This document shows positions 55,114 to 63,575 of a DNA stretch of 64,000 nucleotides, one piece after another. The notes under the pieces were generated by a model. The model was not told where the DNA came from and did no database searches. It was given only the letters and a program-made list of their open reading frames with translations. Numbering within the stretch: position 1 is the first letter of the stretch; every line of letters starts with the position of its first letter. The DNA lies in assembly GCA_022113835.1 (NCBI GenBank), contig JAILWY010000010.1, positions 10,857,501-10,921,500 of the forward strand. The letters run 5' to 3'. The position numbers were made by a program, and so were the translations under genes. Source of the stretch: Atopsyche davidsoni (lineage: Eukaryota > Arthropoda > Insecta > Trichoptera > Hydrobiosidae).

Positions 55114-58100
55114 ATGTCAGTGCAAAATGAATTAAACGCACTCGTAGAAATGGTATACAAAATGTTACCACCAGCGTCAGAACAAATACCTGTCGACTGG
55201 AATTTACCAACATTCAGTGGGATAAGCTCAGAATGGTTGGCCTTTAAGGCAGCCTATCTAGAAACAACGGAGTTATATAAATTTTCTCCACGCGAGAATA
55301 CTTCTCGACTACGGACGTGTCTAAAAGGAGCAGCCAGAGACTCAGTTATGGGCCTTTTGTCTGCTTGCTGTGATCCGTCAATAATACTGAAAACGCTTGA
55401 GCGTAGATTTGGAAATCCACACATGATAGTGGCAGACCAAATAGAAAAAATAAGAAGAATGCCTAGAATGATTACTGGCAACGCAGAAGAAGTTACGATA
55501 TTTTCATGTGCCATTAGCAACTGCGTGGCTACATTACAACAGTTAAAATTGAAAGGACACATCTATAATCCAGATCTGATCTATTCGATATTAGAAAAAC
55601 TGACCGCAGTGCAGCGGGGGAAGTGGCTGGACTTTGCCACTGATAACAATGCTGATGAACCTGACATGATATTATTATCAAAATTCCTTGAAGATGAAGC
55701 CGACAAAGCTTGTCGATTCGGCTTAAATGTAAGCCAAACAAACAGATCGCATCCCGCACCGTTACCAAATTATCGTAGGAATTTTACCCGCCCTATGCCA
55801 CACATGGTACATACAGCTGACGCATCAGGTATAAAAGCAAATACTCAAGAGGGTCGTAAATTATCGGCCAATACCCGAGAAAAAATGGTACACTCGGCGC
55901 GTGCCACAGACCAACAAAAAATGACAGCCGACATAACGGCTATCTGTGTATACTGCAAACTCACAGATCATAACATTATTAAGTGCGACAACTTTCTACA
56001 AAAGTCGACTTATGACCGTAATAGATGGGCCCGCAAGGAGCACGTTTGCCTTTGCTGCTTGAAAAAAGGCCACAGCTGTAATCAATGTGAAAAACCGCCC
56101 TGCGGGATAAACAGTTGTAAGCTACCACACAACCGCTTACTTCATATGGAATATGCAGAAAAAATACGGCAACCAAAGTCAACACTTTTCGAAGCAGAGC
56201 TTGAAGAATTACAAACTGAAAGCGCTGTTCGAGAAAATGTAAACACAGACATCTCGACACCCGAGGAGCTGCACCCTCACGTAAACGGGTTGTCGAGTGA
56301 AATTGCGGAGAGCCAGTCTCCGCCCAAGCCGCTGCTAGATAAGCAAGCGGTCCGAAGCGACCCGGCGCCGTCCAAACCTGTGCGCCGCGACGTCGCCCCA
56401 AATGAAATCTCGACAGTCGAGGAGTTGCCGCTGATGCCGCATCCTCACGAAAATGGCTGGTCGAGTGAAATTGCGGAATACATAAAAACTCCGCCCAAGC
56501 CGCTGCAAGAAGTGCAGACGGCCCGAAGCGTCCCGGCGCAGCACAAACCAGTGCGCCGCGACGACAAAATGAATAAAATCTCGACAGCCGAGGAGTTGCC
56601 GCTGATGCCGCATCCTCGAGAAAGTGGCTGGTCGAGTGAAATTGCGGAAAGCTTGAAGATTCCGCCCAAGCCTTTGCATGCCGTGCAAATGGTCCGAAGC
56701 GTCCTGACGCCGCACGAACTCGCGGGTCGGGGCGCCGCCACTGACGTCACGCCAGCTGAAGAGCCGCCGCCTGCACCTCTTCCGGCTGCGCTGGCAACCC
56801 TAAGCGTCTCGACGCCGCCTCAACTGGCGGGTCGTGACGCTCCCACTGACGACGCCGCGTTAGCGGAAGAGCCGCCGCCTGCACCTCTTCCGGCTGCGCT
56901 GGCGACCCGAGACGTCCCGACGCCGCCCAAACTAGCGCGTCGTGACGCTCCCACTGATGACGCCGCGTTAGCGGAAGAGCCGCCGCCTGCACCTCTTCCG
57001 GCTGCGCTGGCGACCCGAGACGTCCCGACGCCGCCCAAACTAGCGCGTCGTGACGCTCCCACTGATGACGCCGCGTTAGCGGAAGAGCCGCCGCCTGCAC
57101 CTCTTCCGGCTGCGCTGGCGACCCGAGACGTCCCGACGCCGCCCAAACTAGCGCGTCGTGACGCTCCCACTGATGACGCCGTGCCAGGCGGAGAGCCGCC
57201 GAGTGCACCTCTTCGAGCTGCGCTGGCGACCCGAGACGTCCCGACGCCGCCCAAACTAGCGCGTCGTGACGCTCCCACTGATGACGCCGTGCCAGGCGGA
57301 GAGCCGCCGAGTGCACCTCTTCGAGCTGCGCTGGCAACCCGGGACGTCCCGATGCCGCCCAAGCTGGCGGGTCGAGACGCTCCCACTGATGACATCTCTT
57401 CAGCTAAAATGTCACTACCCACGACACCGCCTAAAACAGCGCGACGCGAAATCACCATCGCAGAAATCCCGATGGCTGAAGAACCGCCCCCCACGTCGAT
57501 GCAAACGTCGCCCACGCCGCTGCATAAATTACAGCCGGCCCGAAGCGTCTCGCCGCCCAGACCCATGCGTCGAGACGCCCCATCGAACGACATCTCGACA
57601 GCCGAGGAGTTGCCGCTGATGCCGCACCCTCGAGAAGGTAGCTGGTCGAAAGATGTCACAGAATGCTTAAATATTACGCTCACACCGCTGTATGCTACAC
57701 AGACGATTAAATGCATTCCGACGTCGCCTAAGATAGCGCGTCGTGTCAATGTTATAAATGAAAACTTGCCCGTGAAGGAGCCATCGCTGATGTCTCACGA
57801 TCAAGAAACTGACGGGTCGAACTACCCCATGAAAGGTGTAGATGTTTCGCCCGTGAAAATGCAAAGATTGCATTTGCTCGTAAATGTTACGAGGCCGCAC
57901 GAGACCGCGTACGATAAAAACGCATTCAGTGAAGTCTCGTATGGGAGAACGTTCGAAGAGTTAACAAAAAATAACTATCGAACAGCTGATGTCGGGTTCA
58001 ATGCCCCCGACTACGCTCATGTCGTGTCACAGCTGAAAGGGCTCGCGCCCGAGTACAATACAATGCCACAGCCACAAGACAAGCCGCCCCCAGAAGGCGC

Positions 58101-58164
58101 CTGCTGCACTGGAATTGGCTCTGAAAGTAAATTGCGGAAAATACGAAGACCCGGTACAGGATAA
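55114..58164 (+). CDS. BEL/Pao-type Gag fused to a proline-rich tandem-repeat domain
   Basis: 1016 residues, with the start ATG in good context (CCAAAATG) 68 nt after the primer-binding site. Residues about 25-190 match the DUF1759 region of BEL/Pao Gag: DWNLPTFSG at 28-36, a conserved W41, and a LEDEADKA-type helix near 182. This should be the capsid-forming part. Two CCHC zinc knuckles follow, C278-C281-H286-C291 and C312-C315-H320-C325, then a C330/C335/H339/H344 cluster typical of the family; these should bind the genomic RNA. From about 370 to 920 the protein is low-complexity, rich in Pro, Ala, Glu and Arg, and built from diverged units of about 50 residues plus an array of 36-residue repeats (541-755). 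The last 90 residues are non-repetitive and unrecognised. An autonomous element would continue into protease and polymerase after the zinc region, but none is present. The GC-rich codons of the repeat domain contrast with the AT-leaning codons of the Gag head, which suggests separate origins. Confidence 0.85.
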   Translation: MSVQNELNALVEMVYKMLPPASEQIPVDWNLPTFSGISSEWLAFKAAYLETTELYKFSPRENTSRLRTCLKGAARDSVMGLLSACCDPSIILKTLERRFGNPHMIVADQIEKIRRMPRMITGNAEEVTIFSCAISNCVATLQQLKLKGHIYNPDLIYSILEKLTAVQRGKWLDFATDNNADEPDMILLSKFLEDEADKACRFGLNVSQTNRSHPAPLPNYRRNFTRPMPHMVHTADASGIKANTQEGRKLSANTREKMVHSARATDQQKMTADITAICVYCKLTDHNIIKCDNFLQKSTYDRNRWARKEHVCLCCLKKGHSCNQCEKPPCGINSCKLPHNRLLHMEYAEKIRQPKSTLFEAELEELQTESAVRENVNTDISTPEELHPHVNGLSSEIAESQSPPKPLLDKQAVRSDPAPSKPVRRDVAPNEISTVEELPLMPHPHENGWSSEIAEYIKTPPKPLQEVQTARSVPAQHKPVRRDDKMNKISTAEELPLMPHPRESGWSSEIAESLKIPPKPLHAVQMVRSVLTPHELAGRGAATDVTPAEEPPPAPLPAALATLSVSTPPQLAGRDAPTDDAALAEEPPPAPLPAALATRDVPTPPKLARRDAPTDDAALAEEPPPAPLPAALATRDVPTPPKLARRDAPTDDAALAEEPPPAPLPAALATRDVPTPPKLARRDAPTDDAVPGGEPPSAPLRAALATRDVPTPPKLARRDAPTDDAVPGGEPPSAPLRAALATRDVPMPPKLAGRDAPTDDISSAKMSLPTTPPKTARREITIAEIPMAEEPPPTSMQTSPTPLHKLQPARSVSPPRPMRRDAPSNDISTAEELPLMPHPREGSWSKDVTECLNITLTPLYATQTIKCIPTSPKIARRVNVINENLPVKEPSLMSHDQETDGSNYPMKGVDVSPVKMQRLHLLVNVTRPHETAYDKNAFSEVSYGRTFEELTKNNYRTADVGFNAPDYAHVVSQLKGLAPEYNTMPQPQDKPPPEGACCTGIGSESKLRKIRRPGTG
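56734..57378 (+). repeat. Six tandem in-frame copies of a 36-residue (108-bp) unit
   Basis: One 35-codon copy is followed by five 36-codon copies. Copies 2-4 are identical or nearly so in DNA, and copies 5-6 share a variant (VPGGEPP in place of ALAEEPP). Each runs from A-P-T-D-D through E-P-P to P-K-L-A-R-R-D. The unit appears to be a shortened version of the longer, older repeats on either side, which share the ‘AEE.P’, ‘R.V..P’ and ‘RRD’ landmarks. Confidence 0.95.
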
Positions 58165-58490
58165 TTGTACCACAACAAAGTGCACTGCACAGAAAAGGGA
58201 GATTAAAAAAATCTCGAGTTAAGATAAAATATAAACAGACCGCACAGCTGTGAGTTGAATAACCTTTCAAATATAGGCAATAAAACAAGCCGGTGCGAGT
58301 CGCAGATGACAAACCAACATCTGTCATCGGTGACCCCCCGCGCACCCCACACCCTCGGGCCGAGCACTCGATACCAAGTATAAAAAATCGGTCAAAGCCA
58401 CCTCACACATATGGTAAAATAACCATTTCGAAATAAAGAAGTTACCATTTTGAAATAAACAAATGAGTTGAAATAACTCCAGTCTCAAAA

Positions 58491-58545
58491 AGAACAAAAA
58501 AGAACATAAAAGAACAAAAAAGAACATAAAAGAACGAAAAGAACT
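58491..58545 (+). repeat. 20-bp A/G-rich tandem repeat
   Basis: Nearly three copies of a 20-bp unit built on AGAACA. The purine strand is the sense strand of the element. Confidence 0.85.
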
Positions 58546-59025
58546 TAAATAACTCAATGAACTCAAGGAACAAATGAGTTCAGAGGCAGATTTTACCCGT
58601 GCCTCGCGCGACCGAGTTGAATAATAAAAAAAAGAAAGGTCAGTCGTTAAATACGACAAAAAACCTATGCGCGTCGATAACACAGCTGATGCAGAATGCC
58701 GAGCTTGGGGGCTGCGCCAGCGTTGATCTTTGGGCGACCCCCCGCACCCCGCGCGCAAGGGAGCGCGGCTTAAAATCTGAAATGCGTCAGTCCAGTTAGA
58801 ACCGCCTGCGAGACCACCAGATGTTCTCTAAACTGTCAAAGTGATTGACGTTAGCACACATATTCAATTTGTGTTTCTGCCAAGCATCCCGCTGTCGCAA
58901 GCTGCCTGCAGCCCGGCGCCCGCTAAAACGCGCCCGGGCCCCACCGCCCTGCCGCCCTGGTGCTGCCGCCCTGGTGCCGCCCTGAACGAGCCGCGCCCCG
59001 AATGCGCCGCTCTGAGATCCGCCGC

Positions 59026-59242
59026 CCAGGCCTTTCTGCCTGGTCGAGCCGCGCCCTGTGTGCGCCGCCCTGTGTGCGCCGCCATGAGTGTGCCGCCTTG
59101 AAACCCGCAGCCCAGGCCTTACTGCCTGGTCGAGCGGCGCCCTGGAGGTGCTGCCGCCTTGCAGCCTGAACCCAGCCGCCCTGCCGCCTAGGCCCCGCCT
59201 AGGCCCCGCCTAGGCCCTGCAGACCCAGGCCTTACCGCCTGG
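59026..59242 (+). repeat. Three copies of a CCAGGC-loop-GCCTGG hairpin
   Basis: At 59026-59043, 59112-59129 and 59225-59242, a 6-bp GC-rich stem encloses a 6-nt loop. The stems are identical while the loops differ (CTTTCT, CTTACT, CTTACC). The first two lie in an 86-bp repeat with shared flanks. Retention of the stem with loop changes is consistent with a functional RNA fold, but also with young repeat copies. Confidence 0.8.
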
Positions 59243-59602
59243 GCCTCACCACTCCAGACCCGCTCATGCCCTGCCGCCTTGAGCCCTGCCGCTTGAGCCC
59301 TGCCACCGCCGCCCTTGCGCCGCCGCCGCCCTACTGCCTCGGGCTGTACTGCCCAAACTTGTCGCCCTAACAAAGGGGACGCCACACCCGCCAGAACGAG
59401 ACAACCAAGCGCGTTCGATTGAATCGATCGCCGCTCCACAACAACGCGCCGTCCGATCGAGCTTAGAACTTCCCAGAAGAAACTGAAGACATCTTGTGAA
59501 GTTCGGACAGTTAGATGGTCGTGTTAGAACGTGTGTTACATCGCACATCGTGTTGGCGATTATTATTTTGGTAAAAAAGCTATTTTTTTACGTGGTAGGG
59601 TA

Positions 59603-60640
59603 TGTTACCAACTCGATGAGAGAATACATTGTTTTAAGTTTGAATTTAATCTGGATGTTATTTACTATTGTTAGATGCAGTGACGCTCGCCATGCCGGCG
59701 CCATTTTTTATGTTTAAACTAGTTTAACGAACCGACCAGGGTCTTATCCCTCGGTAATAATTAATTTTAGTACTAAGTTTTATATTTTTCAAAGATTTGT
59801 AGGCATACGGTTTCCTATATAAAGAAAGATTTATTTGACATTTCGTATTACGGTTACCTATTCATATAGAGAAATAATTCCTAAAAACAATCCTTCCCAC
59901 GGATATTTTATATTTGATTTTAAGCCTTGCACTTGTTGAAATACTAGATGTCTTTGTGTAAGAACCGATCTAGTTAATGTTGAATAGCTAGGAAACTAAA
60001 GTTTATATTTTCTGGACACGGTCAATTGATATTTTCGTTGATTGTTAAATTTAATATGTTTTCAGCGTGAGAACTTGTAAACACATTCCTTTCTTTGTTC
60101 TGGAACCGTATAAAGATCAGTAAGAGCCCTATAGGGCTAGTGTTCAATATGTCTTCATGGGGTTACGATGCCCGTAAGATGACGCTCCGGTAAAAACGCG
60201 AATTCCGTTCCGCCGTTAGGTTCGGTCAGGTTACGAAATGTTCGTACCTGCCGTAATTAAAGTAGAGATCTTACAAATCTCAGTGAATATACCGCCGCGA
60301 GTTCGGAAGTATATTGTGACGTTCGTAGTCACCAGTAAAGAAGTTCGCGATCAAAGCGAAAGTGTTAAGTTACCGACCCCTGTTGTCGGTTCAAAGTGAA
60401 AGTCTTTTAAATAAGTGTCTTATAAAAGTGTTAAATGTAACATGTCTGGAAATCATATATTATAATCAAAGTTTGTAATAAAGTTTAAAATAAAAGTTTA
60501 CACGAAAGAAGTCTTTGAATTACCTACAATACAGTCCACTAAGTATTCACGAGCTTTGGGGAATTCGTGAAGTCACATCGAAGAAATTGAATGTCTACCA
60601 GAAGTCTCGAAAGCGAGAACTATACCTGGTAGGCAATCCT

Positions 60641-60645
<5 letters not shown>
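59603..60645 (+). repeat. 3' LTR of the BEL/Pao element
   Basis: 1043 bp, matching 53979-55021 base for base as far as I can read. Its AATAAA (60477-60482) is in the sense of Ddr transcription. Confidence 0.95.
60477..60482 (+). terminator. Polyadenylation signal in the 3' LTR
   Basis: AATAAA about 50 bases after the LTR TATA box. It would end the element transcript, and could prematurely end Ddr pre-mRNA that reads through the intron. Confidence 0.35.

Positions 60646-60694
<49 letters not shown>
60646..60694. repeat. (TA)n tract, right half of the insertion target
   Basis: A 49-bp alternating AT run starting at the base after the 3' LTR. Its first five bases, ATATA, match the five before the 5' LTR. 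Confidence 0.9.
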
Positions 60695-60696
<2 letters not shown>

Positions 60697-63356
60697 GTAA
60701 TATAATATATAAATACGATGTAAGTTTTTAGATTTTCCAATTTTCAATATGTCTTAAGATTGCGAGAAGCTCAATTAACGGGTAATTCATCATTTTGAAC
60801 TTTAATTCGTATTTGAAAGTTAATGAAGGCGTCTTGCAGTCGAGCTTTCGCGCACTCGGCAATATTACTGGTGTAATTGCAAAGCGAGCGTTATAACCTA
60901 CTGGAGGAAGGAAACCTAAATGAAGTATTGTTATATTATTTCTTCACATAGGCAACGATAATACCTTTAATTAATCACATTAAATAATTATGATCTATAG
61001 CGCCACGGGAAGTGAGTGAGTGGGGGAAATGAGTTAAGTTGCATTTAGAAATTTATTAAAGAATTTGTAATAAATATATTTGTGTGTTAGATAATATCAC
61101 AAATTTGAGCACATCTGTAAAGATTCCAAATACAACTACATTGGGTTTGATTTAGGACTATGATAGTTGTTAAAAGTGTCAATTTTCCGGCTTCTTAACT
61201 CATCCATCAGCCAGTATTCAAATTCTTGAAATTTATAACATGTTGATCTAGTCTTTATTTATTACTACTGATATTTAACTTGAAAAGGTACTATTAAAAG
61301 GTTTCTTTTAAAAATGATCTCATTTTACAACTCACTGATTAAATGACTAATTTTAATATGATTTTTATTACACACCGGGTGTTAATATTTAATAAATTAA
61401 TATTATTTTAAGAATCGGTCCTTTCAATTCAAAAGTGAGACGCAGCATCCGACGATACGCCCTAACACTAAATGCTCTCAGCATTTTAGTTCTGAAGGAC
61501 CAAACCCAGACATCTCCACAATTAAATAAGAAATCCTGTACGCCGAGGCTAAAGTGCAAGGCACGAGGGAAATGCATTAGAGATCCAAAAGCCGTTCGAT
61601 CAGAAAGGACAAAAAACTTTTCCTTTCAAGGGGTCGGGTTAACTTTATTAAATCGGTTTCCCGACGACCATTTGCGGTAATCACCGAGGCATGTCTCGCC
61701 CGGAGGTGCATGCTCTTCCATTCAGTACGGCACCGATATTTTTTTTTTTTTAATGATTTATACCACATATAGTTTTTTTGTGGGCGAGGTGATGTTTCGC
61801 AGATAAATTTATAATATTATAATTGTATCCTTATATCATCGATAAATTTCATTTCTCAAATTATTTTTTTGTGTAAAAAATGTTGAAATAAAATTGAAAT
61901 AGTATTAATGTGATATTTGGGTTATATCATCATATTCTTTTGCGTGTAAAATAGGTGAAAAACAAATTACAACTTACTATAAAGTACATAAGAAAAATGG
62001 CTGGAAATATAATCAAGCAGAAGAGAGGAGTGATTGTTAGCTGAAACTATCAATCAGTAAAGACTTTTTTTTTTAATAAACTGTTCAAGCTTTAAAGTTC
62101 CTGTGTGAGTTCTCACTCGGAGCACAGTACCCGACCGGGGCGGAATGGTTCCCTCAGTGAGCCGTGAGGCATTGTTCGTAGTGTAGTGTAGTGTAGCCCC
62201 GCGGCTCCTCCCGTGTCTAACTTCAGATATGATGGGAGCTCCGAGGGATGCGTCGTCGATGCCGTGTTCCCCCACCTCACTTTCTGTAGTCTTATTTATC
62301 CGAGCCTTGCAGCAGTACACGCATAATATATCATCACTTGAAAGCAGTAATTAAACTTGCATATAAAGTCTAGCTTCCATTGTGTCTGATATTTTAAAAA
62401 GATTTCTAATATCCCAATAAAAACAATAGTTTATGTAATTAGTTTTTTCTTTATTTTTTATTCCTGAATTATCGAACAATTTGATGTTTATTTCGAAATA
62501 AATTCGTTTTAGAAACATTATTTTGGTTTAAAAAACCATTTAACTTGAATAAATACATTTTGTGTACATGATTATATGCAAACATAAAATTCAAATATAT
62601 TCTGGTAACGATTTCTAAAGAAAAATCTATTGAACCTCGTAGAATAAATAACACAAGTAAAGGAAAACAACCCGTAACAAAAAGCCATATTATATATTTT
62701 GTTTTGATTTTCATGCAATGTAATAATTTTTGGCTTCTTTCGTAGCAAAAATATTTTTTTTATACCGCATTGATTTTCAAGCAGCAGATTTTACAAAAAA
62801 TGATAAAATTTATTTTTTCTTGTAAAATTAGACTAAAAATTATTATTAAGTAACGCTTTTAGAACAAAAAATTTGCACGAACTTTTAACAGGGGTATTTT
62901 CATTGGAAACTTTTGCAATGTTTCACACAATACAAGATTGCCCCTTTATAGCTAAAGCTAATTCAAATTCGGATAAAACTGGCTTTGTAGATTTGTTTTC
63001 TTATTCAAATAGTTCAACGACCATATTTATGACACGAAAGTTTTTATATATAACTTTTTTTGAATGATATCAGTAACACGAAAGCATTAATTACCCAATA
63101 ACTAAAATAACCGCAAATCTTCACAAGAGTAATAAGCCAACAACTTTGATAATGTTATTATTTTTAAAATTAAAACTAGTTTTCTAAAATTATAGTGTAA
63201 GTAGTGTCACGTCACTTTTGTCTTTAATAATACAAATGCTAATATAATTGAAATATTACCAGTAAATACTAGTGTTATAATACCCTACGAAATAATTATA
63301 CCCAGCTCAATTATTATTTAAAGCGTTACATACAACGAACGGCTTTCAACTTATGT
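60695..63356 (+). other. Ddr: Ddr intron 2, part 3' of the retrotransposon
   Basis: AT-rich with a possible LINE relic (61437-61529) and a GC-rich patch (about 62095-62300) that contains a GTGTA pentamer repeat. No Ddr exon: the expected continuation of the discoidin domain is not found. Confidence 0.55.
61437..61529 (-). pseudogene. Possible LINE reverse-transcriptase tail relic
   Basis: The minus-strand reading LFNCGDVW...LRAFSVRAYRRMLRL resembles the segment after the polymerase domain of many animal LINEs (LLYGxExW...LEAFEMWCYRRMLRI). The shared landmarks are L-F/Y, W, L.AF and an exact YRRMLR in the same order and at nearly the same spacing. Similarity stops at both ends and no upstream reverse-transcriptase core is present, so this would be a short fossil fragment. 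It was recognised by eye, and chance cannot be excluded. Confidence 0.35.
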
Positions 63357-63575
63357 AGAGTCTTAGTGTTAAATAATCAATATATTTTTGGCAGAGAGTA
63401 CTTGGTGGAATTCCATTTTAATATTTTCAACAGAATAAAATTCTAAATTTGTCAATTTTTATTGGTGACCGGTTTTGCCAACCTTTCATGTTGGCATTAT
63501 CAACCAGAGTCAGTGTGATAATGGAATTCCACCAAGTACTCTCTGTCAAAAATATTGATTATGTATATAATACTC
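63357..63575. mobile_element. Compact inverted-repeat element (MITE-like or fold-back)
   Basis: About 219 bp with imperfect terminal inverted repeats of roughly 60 bp. The core arms 63392-63417 and 63520-63545 pair perfectly over 26 bp, and weaker matching continues outward to AGAGT/ACTCT at the ends. The centre has its own dyad (TGCCAAC/GTTGGCA, about 63477-63497). There is no coding capacity. The structure fits a non-autonomous DNA transposon, but I see no clear target-site duplication and cannot name the family. Confidence 0.55.

Larger units (their letters stand above)
58165..59602 (+). other. Non-coding 3' region of the element, with structured and tandem repeats
   Basis: 1438 bp between the Gag stop codon and the 3' LTR in the place where pol would lie. 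No reverse transcriptase, integrase or protease motif appears in any frame. It has three parts: an A/G-rich 20-bp tandem repeat (58491-58545), a very GC-rich stretch (about 58900-59350) of imperfect CCGCC-type repeats containing three copies of one hairpin, and an AT-richer end. The base just before the 3' LTR is preceded by GGTAGGGT, a weak polypurine tract at best. Confidence 0.8.
53979..60645 (+). mobile_element. Non-autonomous, gag-only BEL/Pao LTR retrotransposon
   Basis: A 6667-bp element with TG...CA ends, two 1043-bp LTRs and an ATATA duplication on both sides (53974-53978 and 60646-60650). The 5-bp duplication fits BEL/Pao. In order it contains the 5' LTR, a tRNA-Tyr-like primer-binding site, a short leader, a 1016-codon ORF with BEL/Pao-type Gag and a repeat domain, about 1.44 kb of non-coding DNA, and the 3' LTR. 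Aspartic protease, reverse transcriptase, RNase H and integrase are absent in all frames, although an autonomous family member would encode them in one Gag-Pol frame. Mobilisation must therefore use an autonomous relative's enzymes. The uninterrupted Gag and matching LTRs indicate a recent insertion. It lies in Ddr intron 2 in the sense orientation. Confidence 0.9.

Noticed and set aside
56335..57749. Long minus-strand frames (up to 309 codons) opposite the repeat domain of Gag
   Set aside because: They are shadows created by the GC-rich 108-bp repeats, whose period is a multiple of three and so keeps all frames open.
58841..59548. Several Arg/Ala/Pro-rich frames in the GC-rich 3' region of the element
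   Set aside because: Open on both strands because of composition and no conserved motifs. The region is better explained as repeats and hairpins.
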